From positions 62,001 to 126,000 of the forward strand of contig CAUJDF010000093.1 in the NCBI GenBank assembly GCA_963169045.1: DNA of 64,000 nucleotides, read 5' to 3'. Below are positions 48,101-57,037 of this stretch, piece by piece. Every line of letters starts with the position of its first letter. Position 1 is the stretch's first letter. The translations under genes were made by a program, and so were the position numbers. A model generated the notes under the pieces. That model was not told the origin of the DNA, made no database searches, and saw only the letters and a list, made by a program, of their open reading frames with translations. The stretch is from Myxococcota bacterium. Lineage in GTDB: Bacteria > Myxococcota_A > Bradymonadia > UBA7976 > UBA1532.

Positions 48101-48980
48101 CGACGCCGGCCCGGTGTGGCGCGACGTGCCGATGCAGCAGTTCAACCACGCGATCGTCTACGTGCCCGCGCAGGAGGGCCTGCCGGAAGGCCGCTTCTAC
48201 GACCCGACGGTCGACGCGCTCGACGTCGACGTCCTCCGCCAGGACGACCAGGGCACGTGGTCCGTCGTCTATGACCCGCGGAGCGGCGCGCACGCCTGGC
48301 GGCAGATTCCCTTCCAGCAGCCGGACATCGACTACTCACGGATCGACTCGGTGCTCCGGCTCTCCGCCGACGGCAGCGCCGAGGGGGCGTCCGAGGTCAC
48401 GGGCCACGGGGGCACCGGGTCCACGCTGCGCCGGTCCGCGCGCAACGCCGAGCAGTTCGCCCAGTTCCTGCAAACGCAGCTCGCAGGCACCTATCCGGGC
48501 GTCCGCGTCGAGGCCAGCGAGCCGGTGCAGGTGACCGACATCCGCCAGCCCGCGCGCGTCCGCGCCCGCTTCCGCGCTCCGGCCGTCTCGCGCCGCGAGG
48601 GGGAGACCCTCCGCCTGCGCGTGCCCATCGGCTGGTCGCCGCAGAACCTCTTCTCGCTGGCGAAGCGCCGCTTCCCGCTGCTGCTCGGCGTGCCGCGCAC
48701 CTTCCACTGGCGCGTCGAGATGGCGCCGCCGCCCGGCGCGACGGTGGCGCGCCTCCCCGACGCCGGTGAGGTGGTCGGCCCGTGCCTTGCCCTCGCCCGC
48801 AAGGTCACGCCGTCCGAGGGCAAGGTCGTGGTCGAGCAGTCGGTGCGCATCCTCTGCGAGCGCATCGACCCCGCCGACTACGCCGAGCACCGCGCGGTGG
48901 CGGAGCGCATGAGCCGACTGCTGGACTCGGAGTTGGTGCTGGGATTGCCGGGGACGCCGGACCGCCAGGCCCGGCGCTGA
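45189..48980 (+). CDS. large DUF3857/transglutaminase-like lipoprotein with TPR-like region
   Basis: 1263 residues. Lipobox LLVAC (~17). The N-terminal half is helical with TPR-like pairs (EERLAAAWPHLLSAWERIGETRRRMG style repeats) and a jelly-roll-like insert (VEVPEAGPYELRLSTSDPVKVWVND). A DUF3857-type domain (~660-830) is followed by a transglutaminase-like core: Cys in HYGDCKDKAVLFITLARLAGID (~944), His in FNHAIVYVP (~986) and Asp in FYDPTVDALD (~1004). The C-terminus has a DUF3858-like beta domain. Such proteins may act in envelope proteolysis or glycan crosslinking, but no substrate is known. The start is GTG 45189 with GGAGG eight bases upstream. Its stop forms a hairpin with the stop of the convergent subtilase. 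Confidence 0.82.
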   Translation: MARRATFLVFTVLLVACGAQRPALRLPEVSPARDEPALRAAADAYYAATDAAGLRAAVARAKAAGADAATHHEIAADLARLEGRPDDEFEHLLAALLDPVDDAAILHLHQLEALSWTLDQRARAEDLYHALVEQHPDAAVRGLAATFLAASLHLRGDVAGRDAALAATGLRLPWAVIGTWDNDQGKGFDAEQPPERSVDLAATYRGRLVDVGWRTAYPVDPRGHVDLAAVLEPDRWQVAYAAAAVEVPEAGPYELRLSTSDPVKVWVNDALVLAERRVAAWLPEGFVVPVSLRAGVNRIVVKSAQEEGGWYLAGRLTRPGGGSPSEARVVAAGAPYAAEGPASATLAAAALLAARIAALPEDGARRAFHDALWAELTGLRVPAVERADAFLGAHPGSLPGRYRLAAAAWNNQERDRTADLLGDLVRDAGADLVYFPLQQARFWRQQSLDQKARDLLLTLREKHPDRPEVWLRLADVFDSEGWHEDRCATLEEADRRWPRWPAVRLELAACLQSLRFEDRAAAIYREVLEAMPNSQTALTALQGIHQGDADFAGALDLAERLAAAWPHLLSAWERIGETRRRMGDAPGAEGALRRLVDHAPTDPVGYARLAELAYQGGRRDDAVALWQRALERDPENDKLANRLAFLAPDERGPWTADVPGEQALEQIIAGRERLQVAPGANVVYLLDDEVTELKPDGSTINVITQVAYAANDAGRDSLTQQTMRGGGRARLLHAYAVGPDGRRLEAASIRGREVRFRQLKVGSIVVLQYRLDSPPDGYLAAHLARQWWFQGNGVQTVTGRWVLWAPKGTPLNESVVGDVRREHREEGGRLRVAWSVAGTPPLVAEPAMPTVHELMAHVLVSTVPDWDTFLKWEEALLQDVFRDGPELSALARKLFEGAATKQEKVERVHAYLIDEIRYQQDYERPIAGVKPHAAPVVLERHYGDCKDKAVLFITLARLAGIDVHFALVRTRDAGPVWRDVPMQQFNHAIVYVPAQEGLPEGRFYDPTVDALDVDVLRQDDQGTWSVVYDPRSGAHAWRQIPFQQPDIDYSRIDSVLRLSADGSAEGASEVTGHGGTGSTLRRSARNAEQFAQFLQTQLAGTYPGVRVEASEPVQVTDIRQPARVRARFRAPAVSRREGETLRLRVPIGWSPQNLFSLAKRRFPLLLGVPRTFHWRVEMAPPPGATVARLPDAGEVVGPCLALARKVTPSEGKVVVEQSVRILCERIDPADYAEHRAVAERMSRLLDSELVLGLPGTPDRQARR

Positions 48981-48993
48981 GGCGGGTTCAGCG
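48975..48993. terminator. stem-loop over the stops of two convergent genes (weak terminator)
   Basis: CGCTGA, a seven-base GGCGGGT loop, TCAGCG. It includes the stop codons of both genes. No T run. Confidence 0.35.
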
Positions 48994-51789
48994 GCCGCGG
49001 CGACGCCGCAGCAGCCCGATCAGGCCGATCGCCAACAGCGGGAGCGGCCCGATCGGCGCCACCTGGCACCCGCCGCTGCTCTTCTTCGACGACTCGTCGT
49101 CCTCATTCGTGCCGGCGTCGGGCTCGGCGACCGCGGCGTCGGGCGCCGGCACCGCCGCGTCCGGCTCGGCTTGCCGCGCGGCGCACTGGTTCTCGACGCA
49201 AGCCACTTCGTCGCAGTCACCGTCCTCGAAGCAGCGTCCCTCGACGCCGCAGCGGTAGGCGCGCGGGCAGTAGCCCTTGCGTCGCCAGTCGGGATTGACG
49301 CACATCCGGCCGACGGGGCCGGGGAGGTCCGAGCACTCGGTGTCGCCGGGGCACGCGCCGTCGGCGCCGCAGGGCGCCACGCAGAAGCGGCCGCGGGGCA
49401 GATCGGCGCACGTCTCGCCGTCGCGGCAGTCGCCGTCCTCGCCGCACGCGGCGCAGACGTCGCAGCCGCCCGGCGCCTTGTCGGGCGCGCACGTGCCGTC
49501 GATGCAGAAGAGGCCGACCGGGCACTCGCGGTGCTCGCCGCACGGGCGCCGGAAGTTCGGGTCGGGCACGCACTGCGGCAGATAGTTCGCCTGGCGCGGA
49601 CTGTCGACCGCGTCGCAGAAGATGCCCTGGCGTGTGCGCTCGCAGGCGACGTTCGCGCAGACGAAGCCGTCGGGGCACGCCCCCGGCTCGCCGGGCACGC
49701 AGTCGCACGAACAGAAGTCCTGGCCGTTGCCCTGGACGCGCACGTCGCTCTGACAGCGCACCTCGCCCCAGCGCGCGCCGCACTCGGCGTTGCCGGGGAT
49801 GCACGCCTTGCCCGCGGCGGCGCTGAGCGTGCGACAGTCGAAGCCGAACGGGCAGTCTTCGTCGGTCTCGCAGTTGACGGTGCAGATGCGGGCGTCGTCG
49901 AACTGGCTGTCGACGGTGGTGATGCAGCGGTCGCAATCCTCGGCGCAGGGCTGGCCGGCGGCGGTCGGCGCCGGGTGGGGGATGCGGCAGCCCTTGCCGC
50001 CGTCGGGCAGGTCCAGGCAGCGGGCCGCGCCCGGGCAGTCGGCGTCCGCGGCGCACTCGGGCGCGCAGCGGCCCTCGACGCACCGCGCGCAGTCCTCGCC
50101 GCACACGCCCCCGACGGACGGCGGCGCGTCCAGCGCCATCGCCACCGCGCGCGCGGCGTTGATGCGGCCGTACCCGAAGCCCTTGCTGAAGCCGTGCTCG
50201 TCGTAGGCGAACTCCTCGACGAGGTTCACGCCGAGCTGCTGCTGCCACGGGTTCTTGTCGGCGACGATCTTGTCGGCCGAAGCCTGCAAGATGAGGCGCA
50301 CCTGCTGCGCCGTGAGCTCGGGGTTGGCCGACAGCACGAGGCCGGCGAGGCCCGCAACGACCGGCGAGGCGGCGCTCGTGCCGCTGAAGCCGGTCGTGAA
50401 GTCGCCGCCGCCATAGCCTTCGTTGCCCGCGTAGTCCGTCGTGGCGATACCCGGTTCGCCGTCGAAGCAGCCCTGGCTCGGCGCCGCCACCGCGATCACG
50501 TCGCCGTAGTTGCTGTAGCAGGCGAAGTCGTCCTTGCGCGTGCTCGCCGCCACGGTGATGACGCCGGGATTGGCGGCGTAAGGGTTCGCCGTCGCCGGCG
50601 TGAAGTAGTCGTTGCCGGCGGCGAACACGAGCACGACGCCCTTGCCGTCGCGCCCCTCCGTCGTGATGCGCTCGAACGTCTCGCGCTCCGACTCCGAGAG
50701 CGGGAAGAAGCGCGTCAGGCCCGGCCCCCACGAGTTGTTGACGACATCGACGCCCTCATCCGTCGCGCGCTGGAACGCAACGGAATTCGACAACGAACGC
50801 AGCCCGCCGCCGCCGCCGAGCAGGCGCACCGGAAAGAGGCTGCACTGCGGGCACACGCCTGCGCCGAGGATGCCGTTGTCGCCGCGCGCCGCCGCCACGC
50901 CCGCGACCGCCGTCGAGTGGCTCTCGCGGAACGGCCGGTTCGCCGGGCAGCTGCGCGCCGGACCGAGGCCGTCCTGCTCCGCGCCGCACTCCGCTTCGGG
51001 GTTGTCGTCGCCGCCCGCCGCGTCGAAGCCGCCGACGATCGCCGGCAGCAGGTCCGGGTGATCCATGTCGATGCCGGTGTCGAAGATGCCGATCACGACC
51101 GATGGATCGCCGTAGGTGCGATCCCAAGCCGTCGCGGCGTCGATGGAGCCGGCGCCGTCGTCGTTGGCGAGGTGCCACTGGCGGCCGACGTCCGGGTCGT
51201 TCGGCACGCTCAACGGCTTCACGTGCCGGATGAGATCGGGCTCGGCCCAGCGCACCTCGGGCCGCCGCTTCAGGGCCCACGCCGCGCCGATCGCGTCTCC
51301 GTCGGCCGCGACGGCGGCCCAGGTGCCCGGCAGTCGCGTCCGCTCCACGAGCCGGATGCCCAGCTTCGCGAGCGCCGCCAGCGGCGGCCGACCCTCGAAA
51401 CGGACCGCGACCCGCTCGTCGACGAACGCCACGCCGCCGTTGCGCTCGAGCGCCGGCCAGGCGCCGGTGACGACGCCCATCTCCACGAGCGCGTCGGCAA
51501 CGTCGCGCAGCCCGTCGGCGTCGACCCCTTCGACACAGAGGCGATGCCGACCGGGCAGCAGCGGCGAGACCTCGGCCACCACCGCGCCGGGCGCGGCCTT
51601 CTCGACCACCTTCTCCCAGCCGGCGGGCGGCTCGTCGCCGGGGAACGCGACGAGCAGGTGGTCCTGTGCGAGATCGAAGGCGATCCGTCGCTCACCGTTA
51701 GGATACGCACGCCACTCCCACGGAGACGCGGCGTCGGCGGCGGGCGGGAGCGTGAGCAATGCGAGCGCGAGCACGAAGAGACGGCGCAA
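48988..51789 (-). CDS. secreted subtilase (S8) with Cys-rich repeats and MYXO-CTERM tail
   Basis: 933 residues. Signal peptide (TTG 51789 start, GGGGAGG just upstream). The S8 catalytic triad: Asp in IGIFDTGIDMDHPDL (~235), His in ESHSTAVAGVAAA (~290) and Ser in GFSGTSAASPVVAGLAG (~470). From ~570 to ~890 run Cys-rich repeats with C-x2-C and C-x5-C pairs (CGEDCARCVEGRCAPEC, CAADADCPG, CGEHRECPVGLFCIDGTC), of the kind found in many Myxococcota surface proteins. The C-terminus, GGCQVAPIGPLPLLAIGLIGLLRRRRGR, is a MYXO-CTERM signal. Probably a surface-displayed protease. Confidence 0.92.
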   Translation of the reverse strand: MRRLFVLALALLTLPPAADAASPWEWRAYPNGERRIAFDLAQDHLLVAFPGDEPPAGWEKVVEKAAPGAVVAEVSPLLPGRHRLCVEGVDADGLRDVADALVEMGVVTGAWPALERNGGVAFVDERVAVRFEGRPPLAALAKLGIRLVERTRLPGTWAAVAADGDAIGAAWALKRRPEVRWAEPDLIRHVKPLSVPNDPDVGRQWHLANDDGAGSIDAATAWDRTYGDPSVVIGIFDTGIDMDHPDLLPAIVGGFDAAGGDDNPEAECGAEQDGLGPARSCPANRPFRESHSTAVAGVAAARGDNGILGAGVCPQCSLFPVRLLGGGGGLRSLSNSVAFQRATDEGVDVVNNSWGPGLTRFFPLSESERETFERITTEGRDGKGVVLVFAAGNDYFTPATANPYAANPGVITVAASTRKDDFACYSNYGDVIAVAAPSQGCFDGEPGIATTDYAGNEGYGGGDFTTGFSGTSAASPVVAGLAGLVLSANPELTAQQVRLILQASADKIVADKNPWQQQLGVNLVEEFAYDEHGFSKGFGYGRINAARAVAMALDAPPSVGGVCGEDCARCVEGRCAPECAADADCPGAARCLDLPDGGKGCRIPHPAPTAAGQPCAEDCDRCITTVDSQFDDARICTVNCETDEDCPFGFDCRTLSAAAGKACIPGNAECGARWGEVRCQSDVRVQGNGQDFCSCDCVPGEPGACPDGFVCANVACERTRQGIFCDAVDSPRQANYLPQCVPDPNFRRPCGEHRECPVGLFCIDGTCAPDKAPGGCDVCAACGEDGDCRDGETCADLPRGRFCVAPCGADGACPGDTECSDLPGPVGRMCVNPDWRRKGYCPRAYRCGVEGRCFEDGDCDEVACVENQCAARQAEPDAAVPAPDAAVAEPDAGTNEDDESSKKSSGGCQVAPIGPLPLLAIGLIGLLRRRRGR

Positions 51790-51852
51790 TGGGGCCTCCC
51801 CACGACGATTTTGCGGGCGGCCGAGACAGCAAGCGCCGTGCCGTGAACGCGG

Positions 51853-52800
51853 CTAACGCCCTTCGTCCCGCAGCGACTGACAGATGCGCAGGTAGGACTC
51901 GTACCGATCCGGATCGATCTCGCCGGCCTCGGCGGCCTCGATGACGGCGCAGCCGGGCTCGTGCTCGTGCGTGCAGTCCGCGAACCGACAGGCGCGCGCC
52001 AGCTCCACGAACTCGACGAAGTGGTGTCGGACCTCGCGCGGGTCGATGCCCCAGAGGCCGAAGCCGCGGACGCCCGGGCTGTCGATGATCTCGCCGCCGC
52101 CGGGCAACGTGTACAGCGCCGACGTCGTCGTCGTGTGCCGCCCGCGCATCGAACCCCAGCTGAGCTCCTGCACTCGCTCGCCGAGGCCGGGGTCGAGCGC
52201 GTTGAGCAGGCTCGTCTTCCCCACGCCGGAGTGGCCGACGAAGATGCCCGTCTGCCCCGCGATCGCCGCCCGCAGCTCGTCGACGCCGCGGCCGTCGTGG
52301 GCGGAGACGTAGTGCACGGGATAGCCGATGGGCGGATACACGCCGAGGCGCGTGCGCACCTCCTCGTCGAGCTCCGGATCCCCGTCGAGCAGGTCCAACT
52401 TGTTGTAGACGATCTCGGCGTCGACGCCGGCGCGGTGCGCCGCGACGAGGTACCGGTCGACGAGACCCTCGCGCAGCGGCGGCTCGACGGCGCAGACCAC
52501 GAAGATGCGCGTGAGGTTCGCGGCCAGCACCTGCGCCCGCCGGTTGAGCGCGTCGGCGCGTACGAGCTCGCTCCGGCGCGGCGCCACCCCCACGACCACC
52601 GTCTTCGACGGATCGAGGAAGACGTCGTCGCCGACGACTGCGCCCTTGCCGGCGCCACTCGCCTCGCAGCCGCGTCGCCGACCGTCGGCGGTGGCGACGG
52701 TGAGGACCGGCCCGTAGCGGGCGACGACGCGGCCGTCGGCCTCGCGGCTCCCTCGCTCGCGACGCGGCGTCGTCGGTCTCGGTGCGGGTCTGCGCCTCAT
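51853..52800 (-). CDS. rsgA: ribosome small subunit-dependent GTPase A
   Basis: 315 residues. The circularly permuted GTPase order is present: G4 NKLD, then G1 GHSGVGKTSLLNAL, then G3 DSPGVRGFGLWG, with the zinc-binding CRFADCTHEHEPGCAV near the C-terminus. RsgA checks late 30S assembly. The first ~40 residues (RRRPAPRPTTPRRERG) are Arg-rich and longer than usual. The start is ATG 52800, divergent from the radical SAM gene across 117 bp. Family call is secure. Confidence 0.95.
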   Translation of the reverse strand: MRRRPAPRPTTPRRERGSREADGRVVARYGPVLTVATADGRRRGCEASGAGKGAVVGDDVFLDPSKTVVVGVAPRRSELVRADALNRRAQVLAANLTRIFVVCAVEPPLREGLVDRYLVAAHRAGVDAEIVYNKLDLLDGDPELDEEVRTRLGVYPPIGYPVHYVSAHDGRGVDELRAAIAGQTGIFVGHSGVGKTSLLNALDPGLGERVQELSWGSMRGRHTTTTSALYTLPGGGEIIDSPGVRGFGLWGIDPREVRHHFVEFVELARACRFADCTHEHEPGCAVIEAAEAGEIDPDRYESYLRICQSLRDEGR

Positions 52801-52917
52801 CGGATTCGTCCATTGCCGTGCGGCCGGCGGTGTTTATCTCCCATCCACGCCCCGCGATCCACCGTCTGTACCCCGAGCCCGGCGCGCCGCGCCCCCCTGG
52901 GGTCCGAGGAACCGAAC

Positions 52918-53982
52918 GTGAACTTCCCCGCCCGCTGGTGGCACCGGCTCGACGACGGCCGCATCCAGTGCGACCTCTGCCCGCGCCACTGTCAGCTCCG
53001 CGAAGGCCAGCGCGCCTTCTGTTTCGTCCGCCAGGTCGAGGCGGACGCCCTCGTCCTGACCACCTATGGACGCAGCACCGGCTTCTGCGTCGACCCCATC
53101 GAGAAGAAGCCGCTCGCCCACTTCCTTCCCGGCACGCCCGTGTTGTCGTTCGGCACGGCGGGCTGCAACCTCGGCTGCCGCTTCTGCCAGAACTGGGACA
53201 TCTCGAAGTCCCGCGAGGTCGAGCGCCTGAGCGCCGAAGCCACACCGGAAGCGATCGCCCGCGCCGCCGCCGCCTCCGGCTGCCGCAGCGTGGCGTTCAC
53301 CTACAACGATCCGGTGATCTGGGCCGAATATGCCATCGACACCGCGATCGCCTGCCGCGAGCGCGGCGTGAAGAGCGTTGCCGTCACTGCCGGCTACATG
53401 GGTTCCGAGGCGCGCGCCGACTTCTACCGGCACATGGACGCCGCGAACGTCGATCTCAAGGCCTTCACCGAACAGTTCTACAAGAAGCTGTGCTTCGCCG
53501 CGCTCGCGCCGGTGCTCGAGACCCTCGAGTACGTTCACCGCGAGACCGACTGCTGGCTCGAGGTCACGACCCTGCTGATCCCCGGCCAGAACGACACGGA
53601 CGACGAGATCGAGCGGCTCTCCGCCTGGTTCGCTGATCGGCTCGGATGCGACGTGCCGCTGCACTTCACGGCCTTCCATCCCGACTACAAGCTGAACGAC
53701 CGCTCGCCGACGCCGGCGGCGACGCTCCGACGCGCACGCGACATCGCCCGTCGCCACGGTCTGCGCTACGTCTATACCGGCAATGTGCACGGCGCCGAAG
53801 GTGACACCACGTTCTGCCCGGGTTGCGGGGCCGCGGTCATCGAGCGCGACTGGTACCGCCTCATCGGATGGAACCTCCGGGCCGGCCGGTGCATCGAATG
53901 CGCCCATCCCGTCGCGGGCATCTTCGAAGACCGCCCCGGCAGCTGGGGGCCTCGTCGCCAACCCGTGCGCATCTCTACGTAA
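52918..53982 (+). CDS. amrS: AmmeMemoRadiSam-system radical SAM protein
   Basis: 354 residues. The radical SAM motif is GTAGCNLGCRFCQNWDISKSRE (Cys ~82, 86, 89). N-terminal CDLCPRHCQLREGQRAFCFVR and C-terminal FCPGCGAAV carry further Cys pairs, matching AmrS. The RFCQNWD-IS and DLKAFTEQFYKKLCFAALAPVLETL segments are typical of it. The start is GTG 52918 with GAGGA eight bases upstream. AmrS is named for co-occurrence with AMMECR1 and Memo proteins; neither is in this window, so the other parts are elsewhere or absent. Function unproven. Confidence 0.88.
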   Translation: MNFPARWWHRLDDGRIQCDLCPRHCQLREGQRAFCFVRQVEADALVLTTYGRSTGFCVDPIEKKPLAHFLPGTPVLSFGTAGCNLGCRFCQNWDISKSREVERLSAEATPEAIARAAAASGCRSVAFTYNDPVIWAEYAIDTAIACRERGVKSVAVTAGYMGSEARADFYRHMDAANVDLKAFTEQFYKKLCFAALAPVLETLEYVHRETDCWLEVTTLLIPGQNDTDDEIERLSAWFADRLGCDVPLHFTAFHPDYKLNDRSPTPAATLRRARDIARRHGLRYVYTGNVHGAEGDTTFCPGCGAAVIERDWYRLIGWNLRAGRCIECAHPVAGIFEDRPGSWGPRRQPVRIST

Positions 53983-54051
53983 TCAATCAGGAATTTAGGG
54001 CGAGGTCGGGCCGTTGATGGGGCGAACCGAGCGGGCTCCATACCGAAGGCC

Positions 54052-54079
54052 TTGAAATCGGGCCGCTTCTTCGTAAACT
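54052..54079 (+). promoter_or_regulatory. predicted sigma-70 promoter for the EF-G gene
   Basis: TTGAAA (54052-54057), 16-base spacer, TAAACT (54074-54079). ATG follows 33 bases after the -10, leaving room for a short leader. The 130-bp gap after amrS is AT-richer than the neighbourhood. Confidence 0.55.
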
Positions 54080-54112
54080 CCGCGCCTCGCTTCGCCCTTG
54101 GAGTGTCAACCG

Positions 54113-56191
54113 ATGATCACCGACCTGTCCCGGGTGCGCAATATCGGCATCAGCGCCCATATCGATTCGGGCAAGACCACGTTGTCCGAGCGCATCCTCT
54201 TCTACACGCAGAAGATCCACGCCATCCACGAAGTGAAGGGCAAGGACGGCGTCGGCGCCACGATGGACTCGATGGATCTCGAGCGCGAGCGCGGGATCAC
54301 CATCCAGTCGGCGGCCACCCACTGCGAGTGGAAGAAGCACCACATCAATCTGATCGACACCCCGGGACACGTCGACTTCACGGTCGAGGTGGAGCGTTCG
54401 CTGCGCGTCCTCGACGGCGCCATCCTCGTGCTGTGCTCCGTCGCCGGCGTGCAGAGTCAGTCGATCACCGTCGACCGGCAGATGCGCCGCTACAACGTGC
54501 CGCGCCTGGCGTTCGTCAACAAGTGCGACCGCTCCGGCGCGAACCCGTACCGCGTGGCCCAGCAGCTCCGTGAGAAGCTCGCCCACAACGCGGTGATGGT
54601 CCAGATCCCGATCGGCCTCGAAGACAAGCACGATGGCATCGTCGACCTCGTCGAGATGAAGGCGTACTTCTTCCACGGCCCCAACGGCGAGGACATCGAA
54701 ATCAAGGACATCCCGGCGGACCTCGCCGGCACGGCGGCCGAGTACCGCGAGAAGCTGCTCGACGCCGCCAGCATGTTCGATGACAACCTCATGGAGGCGG
54801 TCCTCGAAGAGCGCGTCACCACCGAGCTGCTCAAGGGCGCGATCCGCAAGGGCGTGCTCTCCCTGCAGCTCACCCCGGTGTTCTGCGGCTCGGCTTACAA
54901 GAACCGCGGCGTGCAGAAGCTCCTCGACGGCGTTCTGGACTACCTCCCGAACCCGACCGAGGTGAAGAACACGGCGGTCGACATCGACAACAACGAGGCC
55001 AAGGTCGAGCTCAGCAACGACCCGAGCGCCCCGCTCGTCGCCCTCGCGTTCAAGCTCGAGGACGGCCGCTACGGTCAGCTGACCTACGTGCGCGTGTACC
55101 AGGGCACGCTGTCCAAGGGCGGCATGATCTACAACACCCGCACCGGCAAGAAGGTGAAGGTCGGCCGCCTCGTGCGCATGCACTCCAATCAGATGGAGGA
55201 CATCGACTCGTCGTGCTCCGGCGACCTCGTCGCGCTCTTCGGCGTCGACTGCGCCTCGGGCGACACCTTCACCGACGGCACGGTCAACTGGGCCATGACC
55301 TCGATGTACGTCCCCGAGCCGGTCATCCGCCTGATGATCAAGCCGGTCGACAACAAGTCGCAGATCAACATGTCGAAGGCGATCGGCCGGTTCACGCGCG
55401 AGGATCCGACGTTCCGCAGCTTCGTCGATCCCGAGTCGGGCGAGACGATCATCTGCGGCATGGGCGAGCTGCACCTCGACGTGTACGTCGAGCGCATGCG
55501 CCGTGAGTACCAGTGCGAGGTCACCACGGGCGCGCCCCAGGTGGCGTACCGCGAGACCATCAGCAAGAAGGCGGCGTACGACTACACGCACAAGAAGCAG
55601 ACCGGCGGCTCGGGTCAGTACGGCAAGGTGCAGGGCTGGATCGAGCCCTGGTCCGAGGCCGACTACGAGTTCGAGTCGAAGATCGTGGGCGGGACGATCC
55701 CGAAGGAGTTCGTCCCGTCGTGCGACAAGGGTTTCCGTTCGATGCTCGAAAAGGGCATGTTGATCGGCTTCCCGGTGGTCAACATCAAGTGCGTGGTCGA
55801 GGACGGCGCGTACCACGCGGTCGACTCGTCCGACATCGCCTTCCAGGAGGCCGCCCGCGGCGCGTTCCGCCAGGCCTACCCGGCGGCGAAGCCGATCGTC
55901 ATGGAGCCGGTCATGAAGGTGGCCGTGGAAGGTCCGACCGAGTTCCAGGGCGGGATTGTGCGGACGCTCATGCAGCGCCGCGGTATGATCATCGGGACGA
56001 CCGAGCAGGACGGCTTTGCGGCCATCGAGGCCGAGGTCCCGCTCGCGGAGATGTTCGGCTACTCCACCGACCTCCGGTCGGCGACGCAGGGCAAGGCCGA
56101 GTTCACGATGGAGTTCGCGCGCTACGCGCCCGTGCCCGGCGAGATCGAAGCGGAGCTGCGGAAGAAGTACGCCGAGCAGTCGAGGATGTAA
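54113..56191 (+). CDS. fusA: elongation factor G of the spd/mitochondrial EFG1-like type
   Basis: 692 residues with all five EF-G domains. G1 is [18 protein letters not shown], where standard bacterial EF-G has AHIDAGKTT. Other features, [28 protein letters not shown] and [39 protein letters not shown], resemble mitochondrial EFG1 and the spdEFG1 group found in some bacteria, including Myxococcota. G3 DTPGH, G4 NKCD. It should drive tRNA-mRNA translocation. The start is ATG 54113. It is not in a str operon (no rpsL, rpsG or tuf here). Downstream 42 bp lies a RecA-like ATPase. Confidence 0.9.
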   Translation: MITDLSRVRNIGISAHIDSGKTTLSERILFYTQKIHAIHEVKGKDGVGATMDSMDLERERGITIQSAATHCEWKKHHINLIDTPGHVDFTVEVERSLRVLDGAILVLCSVAGVQSQSITVDRQMRRYNVPRLAFVNKCDRSGANPYRVAQQLREKLAHNAVMVQIPIGLEDKHDGIVDLVEMKAYFFHGPNGEDIEIKDIPADLAGTAAEYREKLLDAASMFDDNLMEAVLEERVTTELLKGAIRKGVLSLQLTPVFCGSAYKNRGVQKLLDGVLDYLPNPTEVKNTAVDIDNNEAKVELSNDPSAPLVALAFKLEDGRYGQLTYVRVYQGTLSKGGMIYNTRTGKKVKVGRLVRMHSNQMEDIDSSCSGDLVALFGVDCASGDTFTDGTVNWAMTSMYVPEPVIRLMIKPVDNKSQINMSKAIGRFTREDPTFRSFVDPESGETIICGMGELHLDVYVERMRREYQCEVTTGAPQVAYRETISKKAAYDYTHKKQTGGSGQYGKVQGWIEPWSEADYEFESKIVGGTIPKEFVPSCDKGFRSMLEKGMLIGFPVVNIKCVVEDGAYHAVDSSDIAFQEAARGAFRQAYPAAKPIVMEPVMKVAVEGPTEFQGGIVRTLMQRRGMIIGTTEQDGFAAIEAEVPLAEMFGYSTDLRSATQGKAEFTMEFARYAPVPGEIEAELRKKYAEQSRM

Positions 56192-56233
56192 TCCATCGAC
56201 GGCGGCCGGGCGGGCCGCCAGGGAGGCGCTCCC

Positions 56234-56917
56234 ATGCTCCAGGAGTCCAACAAGTACAGCCCCCTGCGGGTCATCGACCACGACAGGGGGCGCCTCGAGC
56301 CCGGCCAGCTCGGCGTCGTCCTGGCGCCGACGGGCACGGGCAAGACCACCTGCCTCGTTCAGATCGGCCTCGACCACCTCATCCACGGCCGCCGCGTCGC
56401 GCACGTCGCGCTCGACCTCTCGGTCGACCGGGTGCGCGACTGGTACGACGAGGGGCTCAAGGAGCTGGCGGACGTGTGGGCGCCTCTCGACTTCACGATC
56501 GAGAACCGCATCGACATGGAGCGGCGGCGTCACATCTTCTCCTACCAGCAGTACAGGTTCAGCGCCGACCACTTCGGGCGGCAGCTCGATCTCATGGCCA
56601 CGCACCAGGAATTCCGTCCCGAAGTGGTCATCGTCGACGGCTTCGACTTCGGCGTCGCCACGAAGCACGACGTGGCGGGGCTGAAGGCCATGGCCGGGGA
56701 GCGCCGCGCGACCCTGTGGGTGGCGGCGGCGACGCACGGGCGTCCCGTTGACGGTCGCTTGCCGGCGCCCGTCGACGCATTCGCCGATCTCATCGACGCC
56801 GCTCTCTGCATCGACGTCGATGACCAGGGGGCCCGCCTCACCGTCCTGCGCGACCTGACCGGCAAGAGCGGCCACACTGCGCAGCTCGATCCCCGGACAC
56901 TCCTCCTCCGCGCCTGA
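56234..56917 (+). CDS. RecA/KaiC-like P-loop ATPase of unknown role
   Basis: 227 residues. The Walker A VVLAPTGTGKTTCLVQIGL (~29-47) and Walker B PEVVIVDGFDFG (hydrophobic strand and Asp) mark a RecA-like ATPase; a Gln/Glu-rich helix and AATHGRPVDGR sensor-like loop follow. It is shorter than KaiC or DnaB and lacks an obvious partner domain. A cysteine-free, compact protein, cytoplasmic. The start ATG 56234 has GGGAGG nine bases upstream. Lies 42 bp after fusA and may be co-transcribed. I do not know its function. Confidence 0.72.
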   Translation: MLQESNKYSPLRVIDHDRGRLEPGQLGVVLAPTGTGKTTCLVQIGLDHLIHGRRVAHVALDLSVDRVRDWYDEGLKELADVWAPLDFTIENRIDMERRRHIFSYQQYRFSADHFGRQLDLMATHQEFRPEVVIVDGFDFGVATKHDVAGLKAMAGERRATLWVAAATHGRPVDGRLPAPVDAFADLIDAALCIDVDDQGARLTVLRDLTGKSGHTAQLDPRTLLLRA

Positions 56918-56974
56918 GCCCCGCTCGTTCCCTCCGAAGTGTTCGGCGCCGCCGCGCCCTGGGCGAGGCGGTCG

Positions 56975-57004
56975 TTGCGTCCCTCGCGCGGTCGTGGTGA
57001 TACT
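56975..57004 (+). promoter_or_regulatory. possible sigma-70 promoter for the cytochrome lipoprotein gene
   Basis: TTGCGT (56975-56980), 18-base spacer, GATACT (56999-57004). It lies 33 bases before the ATG 57038. Moderate match. Confidence 0.4.
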
Positions 57005-57037
57005 CGGTGCTTTCACTCTGGGGGGTGGGCAGTGGCG

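Noticed and set aside
44772-48293. 1173-residue minus-strand open frame opposite the DUF3857 lipoprotein gene
   Set aside because: Antisense shadow: the plus frame shows coherent domains and a signal peptide, while the minus frame is a low-complexity run of Arg/Gly/Ala/Val with no motif.
53987-57016. 1009-residue minus-strand open frame opposite EF-G
   Set aside because: Antisense of the highly conserved EF-G; no recognisable domain. High GC keeps stops rare in the antisense frame.
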